Assembly (NCBI GenBank): GCA_017694885.1
Contig: JADIMH010000036.1
Location: 1-45,836 of the forward strand
Length of the DNA: 45,836 nucleotides
Source: Candidatus Cryptobacteroides faecipullorum
GTDB taxonomy: Bacteria; Bacteroidota; Bacteroidia; Bacteroidales; UBA932
Direction: 5' to 3'
How positions within the stretch are numbered: the stretch's first letter is position 1; each line of letters opens with the position of its first letter. Under the pieces are notes generated by a model. The model had not been told where the DNA came from. It saw nothing but the letters and a program-made list of their open reading frames with translations, and made no database searches. Position numbers and translations under genes: made by a program. Positions 25,540-34,394 of this stretch are shown piece after piece.

Positions 25540-27263
25540 TTCTTGTTGATGGCAGCCTTCCTTTCCTTGATCCTCTGGTCGAGACCGGGTATTTCGTTAT
25601 TGTTCTTCATACTGGCCTGGGTCCAATATACCATTGCCAGGTCATATTCTTTCAGGGCATACAGGACCTCGGCATAATGATCCAGGATTACGACACTGTC
25701 CTTGCCGCCATACAACATGGCATGCTTGAACAGGGGTTTTGCCTCTTCCGGCTTGCCCTGAAGATAAAGTATCCAGGCATATGTATCAAGGTATGTCGGA
25801 TTATCGGGTTCCTGGTCAACGGTTATCTTGCTCATTGCCGCAGCCTTTTTCAACTTCCTGCCCTCCATACTCAGATAAAACGCATAATTGTTCAGTACGG
25901 GAGCGTACGTAGCATTGATCTTCAAGGCACTGTCATACGCCTTGTATGCCTTTGCATTTTCCCCGAGCTGATGATACATGTCGCCCATGGTCGAATATGC
26001 GGTCAGGGTCTTCAGGCTGTCGCCCGCTGCCACATTCAGGATTGTCCTGCAGTTGTCGAGAACCTTGTCATACTCTCCTTTATTATAATATGCCATGCTC
26101 GACATTTCAAGAAAAGCGGTCTCTTCCGGAAACTTTCTGAAAGCGTTCTCGGATTCCTCCGCCAATGCGTCCCAATTCCCGCCATACATCAGCACCTCAA
26201 CATAATTAGCCGCAGCGGAAAGACTTTCAGGATATATGTCCATATTGTACTTCAGATACTCCAATGCCTTCGATTCCCGGTCGGTACCGAAATAATATAT
26301 GCCGGCGGTAAGAAGCATGACGCTGTCTTTCGGATGGGCGGAGACCGCATTCGTGACCATCGTATCGACCCGGGACATGAACGTCTTCAGGAACATGGGG
26401 TCAGACTGCTGCATTACAGCCTTCAGATAGTCGCATTTGCCGACTGCCGGAACCGTATCGTCGGAAAGGAATCTGTTGATAATGGAAAAATACCTGTCAT
26501 ACTGTCTGGTAACGCGCAAAGCTTCCGCTTTTCCGAGAACTGCCGGAGCGTATCCGGGCGCTATATCGAGAGCCTCGTCATACAATCTTATGGCGGTGGA
26601 ATCGTTATACATGGACATCTGGTAATCGCCGAGAACGGAAAGCACCTGAGGAGAGGAATATTCCCTGTTGTACTCTTCAAGACTCTCATAAGCCTCTTTC
26701 TGTTTTCCCTGACTTGCAAGAAGCTGGAACCGGGTCATGGCGGTCGCATCGTTCTTGCCCGCTACGGCTTCAATCTGCGACAGGGTCTCCAGAGCCTTCT
26801 CCGACTGCCCGTCGGAAAGATACATATCTATAAGGTTATAATACAGGTCGCTTTTCTTCGGAAAATCCTTCAGAAGCTTTTCGTACATGGCTATGGTCAG
26901 CTCTTTACGGTCGGTCGCCGAATATACCAGAGCCAGACGGTACCTGTACCAGAAATTCATGGAATCGAGCTGTACGGCAGTCTTCAATTCCCTTTCCGCA
27001 GAGACAAAATCTTTCCGGCAGAAAGCCGAAAGCCCCATATAATAGTGGGCCGCATCATTTTCAGGATCACCGGCAATCACTTCTTCAAGAATATCGGACG
27101 CTCCTTCGAAATCATTGGAGTCATACTTTTCTACGGCGGATATCACCTGATTTTCATAATAGCTCTTGTCTTTCTGCTGCCCTGAAACCCGGTCCGGCGC
27201 AGAGAAAAGGAACAGGAACATGAGCAGAGAAGCGAGAATGGAAATTCGTATGGATTCTTTCAT
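25536..27263 (-). CDS. Exported tetratricopeptide repeat protein
   Basis: 575 residues. A signal peptide is present (hydrophobic core about residues 8-22, then Gly-Gln-Gln). From about residue 35 to the end the protein is helical repeats with TPR spacing: NDAAHYYMGLSAF, WYRYRLALVYSA, SDLYYNLIDMYLS, YAPAVLGKAEAL, YAPVLNNYAFYLS, PTYLDTYAWILY. This suggests a periplasmic or outer-membrane scaffold. In Bacteroidales a TPR gene is often found directly before a lytM/envC-like gene, so a role in envelope assembly or division is plausible, though not shown. Confidence 0.85.
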   Translation of the reverse strand: MKESIRISILASLLMFLFLFSAPDRVSGQQKDKSYYENQVISAVEKYDSNDFEGASDILEEVIAGDPENDAAHYYMGLSAFCRKDFVSAERELKTAVQLDSMNFWYRYRLALVYSATDRKELTIAMYEKLLKDFPKKSDLYYNLIDMYLSDGQSEKALETLSQIEAVAGKNDATAMTRFQLLASQGKQKEAYESLEEYNREYSSPQVLSVLGDYQMSMYNDSTAIRLYDEALDIAPGYAPAVLGKAEALRVTRQYDRYFSIINRFLSDDTVPAVGKCDYLKAVMQQSDPMFLKTFMSRVDTMVTNAVSAHPKDSVMLLTAGIYYFGTDRESKALEYLKYNMDIYPESLSAAANYVEVLMYGGNWDALAEESENAFRKFPEETAFLEMSSMAYYNKGEYDKVLDNCRTILNVAAGDSLKTLTAYSTMGDMYHQLGENAKAYKAYDSALKINATYAPVLNNYAFYLSMEGRKLKKAAAMSKITVDQEPDNPTYLDTYAWILYLQGKPEEAKPLFKHAMLYGGKDSVVILDHYAEVLYALKEYDLAMVYWTQASMKNNNEIPGLDQRIKERKAAINKK

Positions 27264-27322
27264 TGTAAGCTAAATCATTTCCGGCCCGTCCGGCTTCGGA
27301 ATTTTTCCGGACACGCATCCTG

Positions 27323-27330
27323 CAAAAATA
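27323..27330 (-). promoter_or_regulatory. -7 element for the TPR-envC-epimerase unit
   Basis: Minus-strand TATTTTTG, 60 bp upstream of the TPR start; no clear TTTG at the expected upstream distance. Confidence 0.45.
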
Positions 27331-27480
27331 GTACATTTCTGCCAAGAAGCTTCTATATGTCTGATTTTTTATTTATGTTTGACAAAACATTGCGGCGTAT
27401 GCAACGTTTCACGATTGCATTGCATCTGTAACGTCGCAAGGTTGATTGGTTTTTTGCTAAACTATTCGAGAGACAGTACC

Positions 27481-28023
27481 GTGACAGGAACCTCAGAGCA
27501 GAAATTGATTGATCTGTGCATAAAGGGAGACAGGGCTGCCCAGAGGGTCTTGTATGACCAGCTGGCCTCGCGCATGTTCCCCGTATGTATACGGTATGTC
27601 GCAGACCGTCAGGTCGCACAGGACATACTTCAGGAAGGGTTCATAACACTGTTCTCAAAGCTTGCCAGCTATAAGGGGAACGGATCCTTTGAAGGATGGG
27701 CCCGTAAGATCTTTGTAAATACCGCACTCATGTATCTGAGGAAAAAGGATGCGCTGAAGATGAGCGATGACCTGGAGAACGCCAGGGGACTCAGCACGGA
27801 CATAACCTCCCAGATGCAGAACATAGGATACAAGGAGTTGATGAAACTCATAACGGCATTGCCGCCCGGATTCCGAACAGTGTTCAACATGTATGTAGTC
27901 GAAGGCTATTCGCACAAGGAAATAGCAGAACTGCTCAACATCACTGAAACGACATCCAGGACACAGCTCAGCAGGGCCAGAGTGTGGCTGCAAAGTAAAA
28001 TTAAAGAACAGGAAAATGTTTAA
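27481..28023 (+). CDS. ECF-type RNA polymerase sigma factor
   Basis: 180 residues from the GTG at 27481, which follows a GAGAGA-type purine stretch and gives the normal N-terminus (LIDLCIKGDRAAQRVLYDQ). Region 2 spans about residues 24-92 (DRQVAQDILQEGFITLF, FEGWARKIFVNTA). Region 4 spans about 118-170, with the helix-turn-helix EGYSHKEIAELLNITETTSRTQLSRAR. The frame is open for 34 more codons upstream, but that stretch is not sigma-like. The stop overlaps the next gene by 8 bp. Its partner looks like a dual-membrane-spanning anti-sigma protein, so this is probably a Das-type sigma factor under envelope control. Confidence 0.9.
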   Translation: MTGTSEQKLIDLCIKGDRAAQRVLYDQLASRMFPVCIRYVADRQVAQDILQEGFITLFSKLASYKGNGSFEGWARKIFVNTALMYLRKKDALKMSDDLENARGLSTDITSQMQNIGYKELMKLITALPPGFRTVFNMYVVEGYSHKEIAELLNITETTSRTQLSRARVWLQSKIKEQENV

Positions 28024-29302
28024 CGAAGACGAAAAATTCGATCTGAAGATAAGGTCCGTCCTTGAAGAAGGAAGGGAAGATGTTCCCGAATTCATCTGGG
28101 ACGGCATCCGGTCGCGTCTGAACAGTTCCGGCACGGCTGAAATGCCTCGGAAAAAGAACAGACGCGTCTTGATATGGCTCAGGAATACCGGAGCCGGCCT
28201 GGCGGCTGCAGCAGCGCTGACCGCAACGGTAATATTCAGCGGCATTTTCGATTCCGGCAATTCCCCGGAACAAAGAGACTCCTCCACTCTGGCGGTCATA
28301 GAACCGGACAGGCAGCAAGACAAAGGTTCCGACGGAACCGATAAGATAATGATCGCACAGGCAACCGAGAAAGAGACATCCGCAGTGCGGGATATGTCAT
28401 CCTCTGTACCTTCCGAAGTCACGATGGCCGAAATGCATGAAGACGGCCTGAATCAGGCCCAGGACCCTATAACAGAAACACCGATAGAAGAAACGGCTCA
28501 GGAACAGACAGATAAAGAACCTGTAAAGAAAGAAGGGCCGGATACGGGAACAGAAACGGAGAGATATACGGCAGAAGCTGAAAATCAGGAGGAAGACTCC
28601 ACCTATGACAGCCGGGATTTCTTCGGAGACGATAACGTAGGGGAACGCGCTGGGCGTAAAGTCAGGACCGCTTTGGTCATTTCCGGAAACGCCATCAGCA
28701 ATACCAACAGCGAAAAATCCGACAGAAGCTCCATGATGGCCCCGGGGACAATCTCAAAGACAGGATTTACAGAAGACGGAGAAGGAAACAGCCGGTTCGG
28801 CATACCGGTATCCGTAGGTGCCGGAGTCCGTTTCAGTTTTACTCCGAAATGGTCTATGAGCATAGGAATGAACTATTCGTATCTCACCAGAACGTTCGAC
28901 GGCACATTCAACGATGCCGAAACACAGACAAGAACGAAATACCGGGACATCCGCAACAGCCAGCACTATATCGGCATACCGGTAAACTTCTACTACAGCA
29001 TCCTCGCCAAGGATTTCATCGACCTGTACGTTTATGCAGGAGGAGCGGCCGAATGCAATGTTTCCAATAAATACATGGCCGACAATGCGGCAGAACCTCT
29101 CAATTACAGCGGAGAAACCGGCTCGATGCAGCTTTCGGCCAATGCCGGATTAGGTGTGGAATTCCTGATAGCCGACCATGTCGGCCTGTATATAGATCCG
29201 AGTCTCAGATATTATTTCAGAAACAGCAAGGCTCCGAAAAGCATCCGCACCGTACAGCCTCTGATGCTCGGGTTCGAAGCAGGATTGAGATTCAGGCTGT
29301 AA
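28016..29302 (+). CDS. Dual-membrane-spanning anti-sigma factor (Dma-like) with C-terminal beta barrel
   Basis: 428 residues in four parts. A short cytosolic segment (1-45) carries VPEFIWDGIRSRL, typical of anti-sigma N-termini in this phylum. One inner-membrane helix follows (about 50-73). Next is a long Glu/Thr-rich, probably unfolded periplasmic linker (about 75-250). The C-terminal eight-strand-type outer membrane barrel (about 255-428) has GIPVSVGAGVRF, IGIPVNFYYS and FEAGLRFRL. A protein with both an inner-membrane helix and an outer-membrane barrel would tie both membranes together. This matches the Dma anti-sigma factors reported in Bacteroides thetaiotaomicron to control vesicle formation. 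The 8-bp overlap with the sigma gene supports a functional pair. Confidence 0.83.
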   Translation: MFNEDEKFDLKIRSVLEEGREDVPEFIWDGIRSRLNSSGTAEMPRKKNRRVLIWLRNTGAGLAAAAALTATVIFSGIFDSGNSPEQRDSSTLAVIEPDRQQDKGSDGTDKIMIAQATEKETSAVRDMSSSVPSEVTMAEMHEDGLNQAQDPITETPIEETAQEQTDKEPVKKEGPDTGTETERYTAEAENQEEDSTYDSRDFFGDDNVGERAGRKVRTALVISGNAISNTNSEKSDRSSMMAPGTISKTGFTEDGEGNSRFGIPVSVGAGVRFSFTPKWSMSIGMNYSYLTRTFDGTFNDAETQTRTKYRDIRNSQHYIGIPVNFYYSILAKDFIDLYVYAGGAAECNVSNKYMADNAAEPLNYSGETGSMQLSANAGLGVEFLIADHVGLYIDPSLRYYFRNSKAPKSIRTVQPLMLGFEAGLRFRL

Positions 29303-29306
29303 AGCC

Positions 29307-30029
29307 TCAGTGCATCCTCAGGAATTTCCTCAGTTCGGGACAGCCGGTCGAGTCGAGACTGTCCTTGTTCCCTTGCCATAGCAGCATTCCGTTGCAGATG
29401 AAGCCTATATTGTCCCCTATCGACCTTATTGAATTCATGTCATGGGTATTTATGACAGTAGTCATATTATATTCCCTGGTGATTTCGGATATAAGATCAT
29501 CTATGAGGGATGACGTATAGGGATCAAGCCCTGAATTCGGTTCGTCACAGAAAAGAAACTCCGGGTTCAGTGCTATCGCTCTGGCTATGCCGACGCGTTT
29601 CTGCATGCCGCCGCTGAGTTCGTTGGGATATTTACGGTCAGAGTCCCTGACATTTACCCTGTCCAGACAGAACCGGGCCCGTTCTATTTTCTGCTCTTTG
29701 CTCCAATCGGTACAGAAGTCCATCGGAAACATTATGTTTTCAAGTACCGTGGCAAAATCGAACAGCGCACTCGCCTGAAAAAGCATCCCTATCCTCTGGC
29801 GCAACTTCTTCTTCTGGTCATAGGTCATGGCGGCAAGGTCTTCATTTCCATACCATATGCTTCCGGAATCCGGCTCGTACAGACCGATAAGGGTCTTCAG
29901 GAGAACGGTCTTGCCGCTACCGCTGGCGCCTATTACCATGTTGCATTTTCCCGGGACATACTCTATCGAAATATCCTTGAGAACAGGGTTTTCCCCGAAA
30001 CTCTTGTATAAATGTTCTATTCTGATCAT
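29307..30029 (-). CDS. ABC transporter ATPase, MlaF type
   Basis: 240 residues with a complete nucleotide-binding domain: Walker A GASGSGKT (about residues 34-41), Q-loop in MLFQASALFD, signature LSGGMQKR, Walker B FLFCDEPNSGLDP, and switch His in INTHD. The Q-loop and NSGLDP forms are those of MlaF/Ttg2A ATPases that move phospholipids between membranes with MlaE and an MCE protein. It starts 16 bp after the permease gene. No MCE (mlaD) gene follows: the next gene is the convergent anti-sigma gene 4 bp away, so the MCE partner must be encoded elsewhere. Confidence 0.9.
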   Translation of the reverse strand: MIRIEHLYKSFGENPVLKDISIEYVPGKCNMVIGASGSGKTVLLKTLIGLYEPDSGSIWYGNEDLAAMTYDQKKKLRQRIGMLFQASALFDFATVLENIMFPMDFCTDWSKEQKIERARFCLDRVNVRDSDRKYPNELSGGMQKRVGIARAIALNPEFLFCDEPNSGLDPYTSSLIDDLISEITREYNMTTVINTHDMNSIRSIGDNIGFICNGMLLWQGNKDSLDSTGCPELRKFLRMH

Positions 30030-30045
30030 AACAGTCGGGCGAATG

Positions 30046-30792
30046 TCAATACAGCATAAGCTGGGTCACAATAAGGTCAAAAAGAAGTATAAGGATACTG
30101 ATCGTCACTATCGCCTTGGTGCTGGCGGTCCCTACACCGAGCGAACCTCCTTTTGCATAATAGCCCCTGAAAGATGCTATAGATGAAACAAGAAAGCAGA
30201 ACAGGGACATCTTGAACCCGCTATAAAAAACATAAAAACCGGTATAACAGTATTTTATACCTTCAACATACTGGTTCGGACCTATAATTCCCGTCAGAGA
30301 CACCACGATCCATCCTCCCAAGAGGCCGAATGCCAGACTGAGCAGCATCAACAGCGGGCTCAGGACCGTAGCGGAAACTATTTTAGGAAGGACAAGGAAT
30401 CCGGCGGAATTCACTCCCATCATATCCATCGCATCTATCTGGTCCGTTATTCTCATGCTTCCTATCTCGGAAGAAATGTTCGATCCCATCTTGCCTGCAA
30501 GAATAAGCGCGACAATAGTGGAACTGAATTCAAGGATGAGTATCTCGCGGAGCATATAACCTACATTCATCCTGTCGATGAAAGGGTTCTCGATATTGGA
30601 GGCTATCTGGATGACCAGCACTCCTCCGATGAACAATGAAATCACACACACAAGAAGCACCGACGAAAGGATCAGCTTTTCAGACTCGGTAAGGAACTGT
30701 CTCCAGAAAATCTTCCATTTTTCCGGTTTTCTGAAAACCATTTTCAAAAAAAGGCAATACCGCCCTACCGACTCTATGAACTCTTTTATCAT
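30046..30792 (-). CDS. MlaE-type ABC transporter permease
   Basis: 248 residues with about five to six membrane segments and the MlaE/YrbE signature: FSSTIVALILAGKMGSNISSEIGSMRITDQIDAMDMMGVN (about residues 90-130), where the cytosolic coupling helix contacts MlaF. Predicted inner-membrane core of a phospholipid transporter that maintains outer membrane asymmetry. First gene of a two-gene minus-strand unit. Confidence 0.9.
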   Translation of the reverse strand: MIKEFIESVGRYCLFLKMVFRKPEKWKIFWRQFLTESEKLILSSVLLVCVISLFIGGVLVIQIASNIENPFIDRMNVGYMLREILILEFSSTIVALILAGKMGSNISSEIGSMRITDQIDAMDMMGVNSAGFLVLPKIVSATVLSPLLMLLSLAFGLLGGWIVVSLTGIIGPNQYVEGIKYCYTGFYVFYSGFKMSLFCFLVSSIASFRGYYAKGGSLGVGTASTKAIVTISILILLFDLIVTQLMLY

Positions 30793-30815
30793 GTCTACCG
30801 CAGGTTCGAAATATA

Positions 30816-30823
30816 CAAAATTA
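30816..30823 (-). promoter_or_regulatory. -7 element for the mlaE-mlaF unit
   Basis: Minus-strand TAATTTTG, 24 bp before the mlaE ATG; the upstream TTTG is only 14 bp away, so the -33 half is uncertain. Confidence 0.4.
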
Positions 30824-30909
30824 GAAAATCTTCAATGCAAAATGCCACCTTTTTACGTTTCTTTAGCCTTTTTCTGTTTTTGAAAGCAATATTCGCCGGA
30901 AAAAACGTC

Positions 30910-32490
30910 ATGCTTATCAATATCTTCAGCGCAAAATGCATCGGGATAAACGCTGTCCCGGTAACCGTCGAAGTGGACATAACATCAGGAATCGGCATCC
31001 ATCTGGTAGGGCTGGCGGATGTAGCGGTCAAGGAAAGCCTTCTGAGAACGGTCACGGCTCTGCAGTCATTGGGGTTCAGGATACCCGGCAAAAAGATAGT
31101 CATAAATCTGGCTCCTGCCGACCTGCATAAGAAAGGCAGCGGGTATGATCTCCCCATAGCCATAGGAATTGTCGCCGCATCGGGACAGAGGGATCTCCCG
31201 GGCACAGGAAAATACATCATTATGGGCGAACTCGGCCTGGACGGTTCCGTCCGTCCTGTCCCGGGGGCTTTGCCGATAGCGGAAATGGCCAGAGACCATG
31301 AATTCAAAGGATGTATCCTGCCATATGAATCGGCGGTCGAGACATCAGGCTACAGACTGGCAAAGGTATTCGGAGTAAAGTCGTTCCTTGATGTACTGAC
31401 CATACTCGAAGAGAAGGAAGAGTGCAGGGAAATGGAAATTGCAGACACGCCCGGTGTCGGATTTTCCGCCCCTGGCTGTCTTCGGGACACTTCGGGAGAC
31501 AGCAGCCATTCCGGCCCCGAAGACATACCGGATTTCTCGGCCATCTATGGACAGGAAGGAGCAAAAAGAGGGCTGGAAGTGGCAGCTGCAGGAGGGCACA
31601 ATGCCATAATGATCGGTCCGCCCGGATCAGGGAAAAGCACTTTGGCAAGAGCCATTGCAGGCATCCTGCCCCCTATGACTGCCGAAGAATCCCTACAGAC
31701 GAGTAAAATATATTCCGTTGCCGGCAAATGCCGGTCCGGGGCAAATCTGATCACACAGCGTCCGTTCCGCTCTCCGTACCACAACATATCCGCAGCCTCG
31801 CTCATAGGCGGCGGGTCCGACAGTATAATACCGGGTGAAATATCCCTTGCCCACAACGGCGTACTGTTCCTTGACGAATTCTGCGAAATTCCCAAACGTA
31901 TCCTCGAGACTTTGAGAGGACCTCTTGAAGAGAGGCGGGTGACGATTTCACGGCTCAGAAGCAGGATAAGTTTCCCGGCTTCTTTCATGCTGGTGGCAGC
32001 CACCAACCCGTGTCCGTGCGGATACTATGGGGACGGGGACAAATGCAGTTGCACCCCAGCGCGGAGGGCCGCCTATCTGTCCAGACTGTCCGGTCCAATT
32101 ATGGACAGAATAGACATACACCTTTGGGTCAGCCCTGTAGAAACAGGCAAACTCATCGGGAGCTGTACGGCCGAACCGGGCAGGAATGTCGCAGCAAGGG
32201 TCACCGCAGCCAGACAGATCCAGAAGGAGCGTTTCTCCGGCACCGGCATATTCACGAATGCCGAAATGACCGGGAAAATGATACCGGAATTCTGCCCCCT
32301 GCCGGCCGAAGGCAAAGAGTTCATGGAAAAGACCGTAGAGAACATGGGACTATCCGCACGGGCATATCACCGTATACTCAAGCTCGCAAGGACCATTGCC
32401 GATCTGGAAGAATCAAAAGGAATAATGCTGCACCACCTTATGGAAGCGTCCCGGTACAGACTGCTGGACAGAAAAGACCGGGAGATATGA
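30910..32490 (+). CDS. comM: YifB/ComM family Mg-chelatase-like AAA+ ATPase
   Basis: 526 residues. The start at 30910 gives the conserved N-terminus MLINIFSAKCIGINAVPVTVEVDI; an in-frame ATG 75 bp upstream is less likely because it adds a hydrophobic stretch foreign to the family. An N-terminal Lon-like domain (about 1-170) is followed by an AAA+ core with Walker A GPPGSGKST, Walker B NGVLFLDEFCE, and GPIMDRIDIH, then a C-terminal helical lid with LSARAYHRILKLARTIADLE. The CPCGYYGD...CSC motif is also typical. ComM is a hexameric helicase that extends branch migration during natural transformation in other bacteria; in Bacteroidota the role is presumed similar. folA follows 45 bp later. Confidence 0.93.
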   Translation: MLINIFSAKCIGINAVPVTVEVDITSGIGIHLVGLADVAVKESLLRTVTALQSLGFRIPGKKIVINLAPADLHKKGSGYDLPIAIGIVAASGQRDLPGTGKYIIMGELGLDGSVRPVPGALPIAEMARDHEFKGCILPYESAVETSGYRLAKVFGVKSFLDVLTILEEKEECREMEIADTPGVGFSAPGCLRDTSGDSSHSGPEDIPDFSAIYGQEGAKRGLEVAAAGGHNAIMIGPPGSGKSTLARAIAGILPPMTAEESLQTSKIYSVAGKCRSGANLITQRPFRSPYHNISAASLIGGGSDSIIPGEISLAHNGVLFLDEFCEIPKRILETLRGPLEERRVTISRLRSRISFPASFMLVAATNPCPCGYYGDGDKCSCTPARRAAYLSRLSGPIMDRIDIHLWVSPVETGKLIGSCTAEPGRNVAARVTAARQIQKERFSGTGIFTNAEMTGKMIPEFCPLPAEGKEFMEKTVENMGLSARAYHRILKLARTIADLEESKGIMLHHLMEASRYRLLDRKDREI

Positions 32491-32495
32491 ATGGA

Positions 32496-32527
32496 TTTGC
32501 TTTGCACCCGGCTTTTAAGTATCTTTG
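32496..32527 (+). promoter_or_regulatory. folA promoter with almost no leader
   Basis: TTTG at 32496-32499, a 20-bp spacer, and TATCTTTG at 32520-32527. The expected transcription start (about 32531-32534) is only a few nt before the folA ATG at 32536, so the mRNA may be leaderless. Confidence 0.65.
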
Positions 32528-32535
32528 GCTTTGAT

Positions 32536-33030
32536 ATGGAAAAGAACATAATAGCAGCCGTTTCCGACAACAACGCGATCGGTTCGGGCAACAGGATGCC
32601 CTGGCATATATCCGAAGACCTGAAATATTTCAAGCGTATCACTTCCGGAGGGACCGCCATCATGGGAAGGAAGACTTTCCTTTCCATTGGAAAACCTTTG
32701 CCCGGAAGGACCAATATCGTCATAACCCGAGGAAACGCTGAAGGATTTTCAGCGGGAATCGAAATAGCCCGTTCTTTAGAGGAAGCCTTCTCTAAAGCGG
32801 AATCGTTCGGGAAACCGTGCTTTATCATCGGAGGAGGGGAAATATACCGGCAGGCACTGCCGCTTGCCGACACTTTATACATTACCCGCGTCCATACGGT
32901 CATACCTGATGCAGATACGTTCTTCCCCGAAATAACCGGAGACAGGTGGGAAAAAGTATCCTCTTCAGAAGTCATGAACGACACGGAATCGGATCTCAGG
33001 TTCGAATTCGACGTTTACCGCAGAAAATGA
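32536..33030 (+). CDS. folA: Dihydrofolate reductase
   Basis: 164 residues. It reduces dihydrofolate to tetrahydrofolate with NADPH. Motifs: IIAAVSDNNAIGSGNRMPWHISEDLKYFKRIT (substrate pocket, with the acidic residue in ISEDL), IMGRKTFLSIGKPLPGRTNIVIT (NADPH), IIGGGEIYRQALPLADTLYITRV. I chose the ATG at 32536 because it gives the standard DHFR N-terminus. The in-frame ATG at 32491 lies upstream of the -7 box, and the extra residues are not DHFR-like. It could also be read from comM transcripts. Confidence 0.95.
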   Translation: MEKNIIAAVSDNNAIGSGNRMPWHISEDLKYFKRITSGGTAIMGRKTFLSIGKPLPGRTNIVITRGNAEGFSAGIEIARSLEEAFSKAESFGKPCFIIGGGEIYRQALPLADTLYITRVHTVIPDADTFFPEITGDRWEKVSSSEVMNDTESDLRFEFDVYRRK

Positions 33031-33107
33031 TCATTATTTAACGACATTTCATATTCTGTTCAAAAAGTTGACGGAAATTTGCACCTGACAACAGCTTACT
33101 GACTGAA

Positions 33108-34388
33108 ATGAAACATTTTGCCATAACACTTGCCGCCCTGATGCTATGTCAGGGCATACAGGCCCAGGACACCGGAAACAAGATCTCGAAACTGGACCGT
33201 ATGGAATCATTCATCGCCGACTCTCTTGACAACCGGGAAGAAATCCTGCAGACGATACAGAACCTTCCGAACATCGAAATAGGAAAAGGCATAACTTTCC
33301 GTCCAAAGAACGAAAGCTATGAGATGACCCTCAGGTTCAGGATGCAGAACATGGTAGGACTGTCTTTCGGCCGGGATTTCAGACTTACGGAGACAGAAGC
33401 ACAGATCAAAAGGCTGCGCCTTCGTTTTGACGGTTACATATTTTCACCCAAATTCATCTATTCCATCCAGCTGGGATTCTCCAGCTATGATTCCGGGATG
33501 CTCCCTAACGGAAATATGAACATAATCAGAGACGCGATAGTGTACTTCATGCCCAATTCGACATGGAACATAGGGTTCGGCCAGACTAAAGTAAAGACCA
33601 ACCGTGCCAGAGTCAATTCTTCAAGTGCCCTGCAGTTTGTCGACAGGAGCATAGTGAACAGCGAATTCGGAGGCGACAGGGACATGGGATTTTTCGGAGA
33701 ATACTATTACGGGGACTATGATTCTTTCGCCCTGGCGGCAAAGGCATCGGTTACCCTCGGTGAAGGCAGGAACTGGAACACGTCTTCCGCCGGTGCGGGA
33801 GGATTCGCCTACACGGGAAGGCTGGAATTCTATCCGCTGGGGAGGCTCCATGGAAAAGGAGAATACATAGAAGGGGATCTGGACTGGGAAGAAACCCCGA
33901 AACTCATGATAGGACTCGGATATACATTCAACAACAAGGCGCAACGTCTCCAAGGCTGGAAAGGGGCGGCAATGAGTAACGGTGAAACACGTGACATCGC
34001 TTCCTATTATGCCGATATTATCATGAAATACAAGGGATTTGCATTCGCGGCAGACTATCTGGGCCGGTACACTCCTCAGTCGGCACTGCTTTCAGACGGC
34101 CGGCACATCTATACCGGATCCGGTCTGAACCTGCAGGCCAGCTATCTTTTCGACAGGAAATGGGAAGTGGCCCTGAGGAACTCCACCATGTTTCCGGACA
34201 AGGGCATATGGCATCTGGAAGGATACGGGAAATGGAACCAGAGCACTTTAGGCATAACCAGATACATCATAGGACACAGCCTTAAAGTCCAGCTCGATGT
34301 CTCCTACAACCATATGACAAATGTCACCCCCGCAATGGCAGGTTACGACAGATGGGGAATAAGGTTCCAGTTGGAATTAGGGCTGTAA
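33108..34388 (+). CDS. OprO/OprP-type outer membrane porin
   Basis: 426 residues. A signal peptide (cleavage near QAQ, residues 18-20) precedes a short coiled stretch and a beta barrel of many amphipathic strands: LRFRMQNMVGLSFG, KRLRLRFDGYIFSPKFIYSIQLGFSS, WNIGFGQTKVKTNR, ASYLFDRKWEVALRN. The 'SALQFVDRSIVNSEFGGDRDMGFFGEYY' region is characteristic of the phosphate-selective porin O/P family, which may pass phosphate or other anions. It is monogenic. Its stop lies 6 bp from the stop of the convergent acyltransferase gene. Confidence 0.85.
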   Translation: MKHFAITLAALMLCQGIQAQDTGNKISKLDRMESFIADSLDNREEILQTIQNLPNIEIGKGITFRPKNESYEMTLRFRMQNMVGLSFGRDFRLTETEAQIKRLRLRFDGYIFSPKFIYSIQLGFSSYDSGMLPNGNMNIIRDAIVYFMPNSTWNIGFGQTKVKTNRARVNSSSALQFVDRSIVNSEFGGDRDMGFFGEYYYGDYDSFALAAKASVTLGEGRNWNTSSAGAGGFAYTGRLEFYPLGRLHGKGEYIEGDLDWEETPKLMIGLGYTFNNKAQRLQGWKGAAMSNGETRDIASYYADIIMKYKGFAFAADYLGRYTPQSALLSDGRHIYTGSGLNLQASYLFDRKWEVALRNSTMFPDKGIWHLEGYGKWNQSTLGITRYIIGHSLKVQLDVSYNHMTNVTPAMAGYDRWGIRFQLELGL

Positions 34389-34394
34389 CAGGGG

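Noticed and set aside
25677..27185. 502-codon plus-strand frame opposite the TPR gene
   Set aside because: Antisense shadow of the TPR gene; hydrophobic, basic and without any motif.
27379..27480. N-terminal extension of the sigma factor
   Set aside because: The 34 extra residues are Cys-rich and unlike ECF sigma N-termini; the GTG at 27481 gives the normal start.
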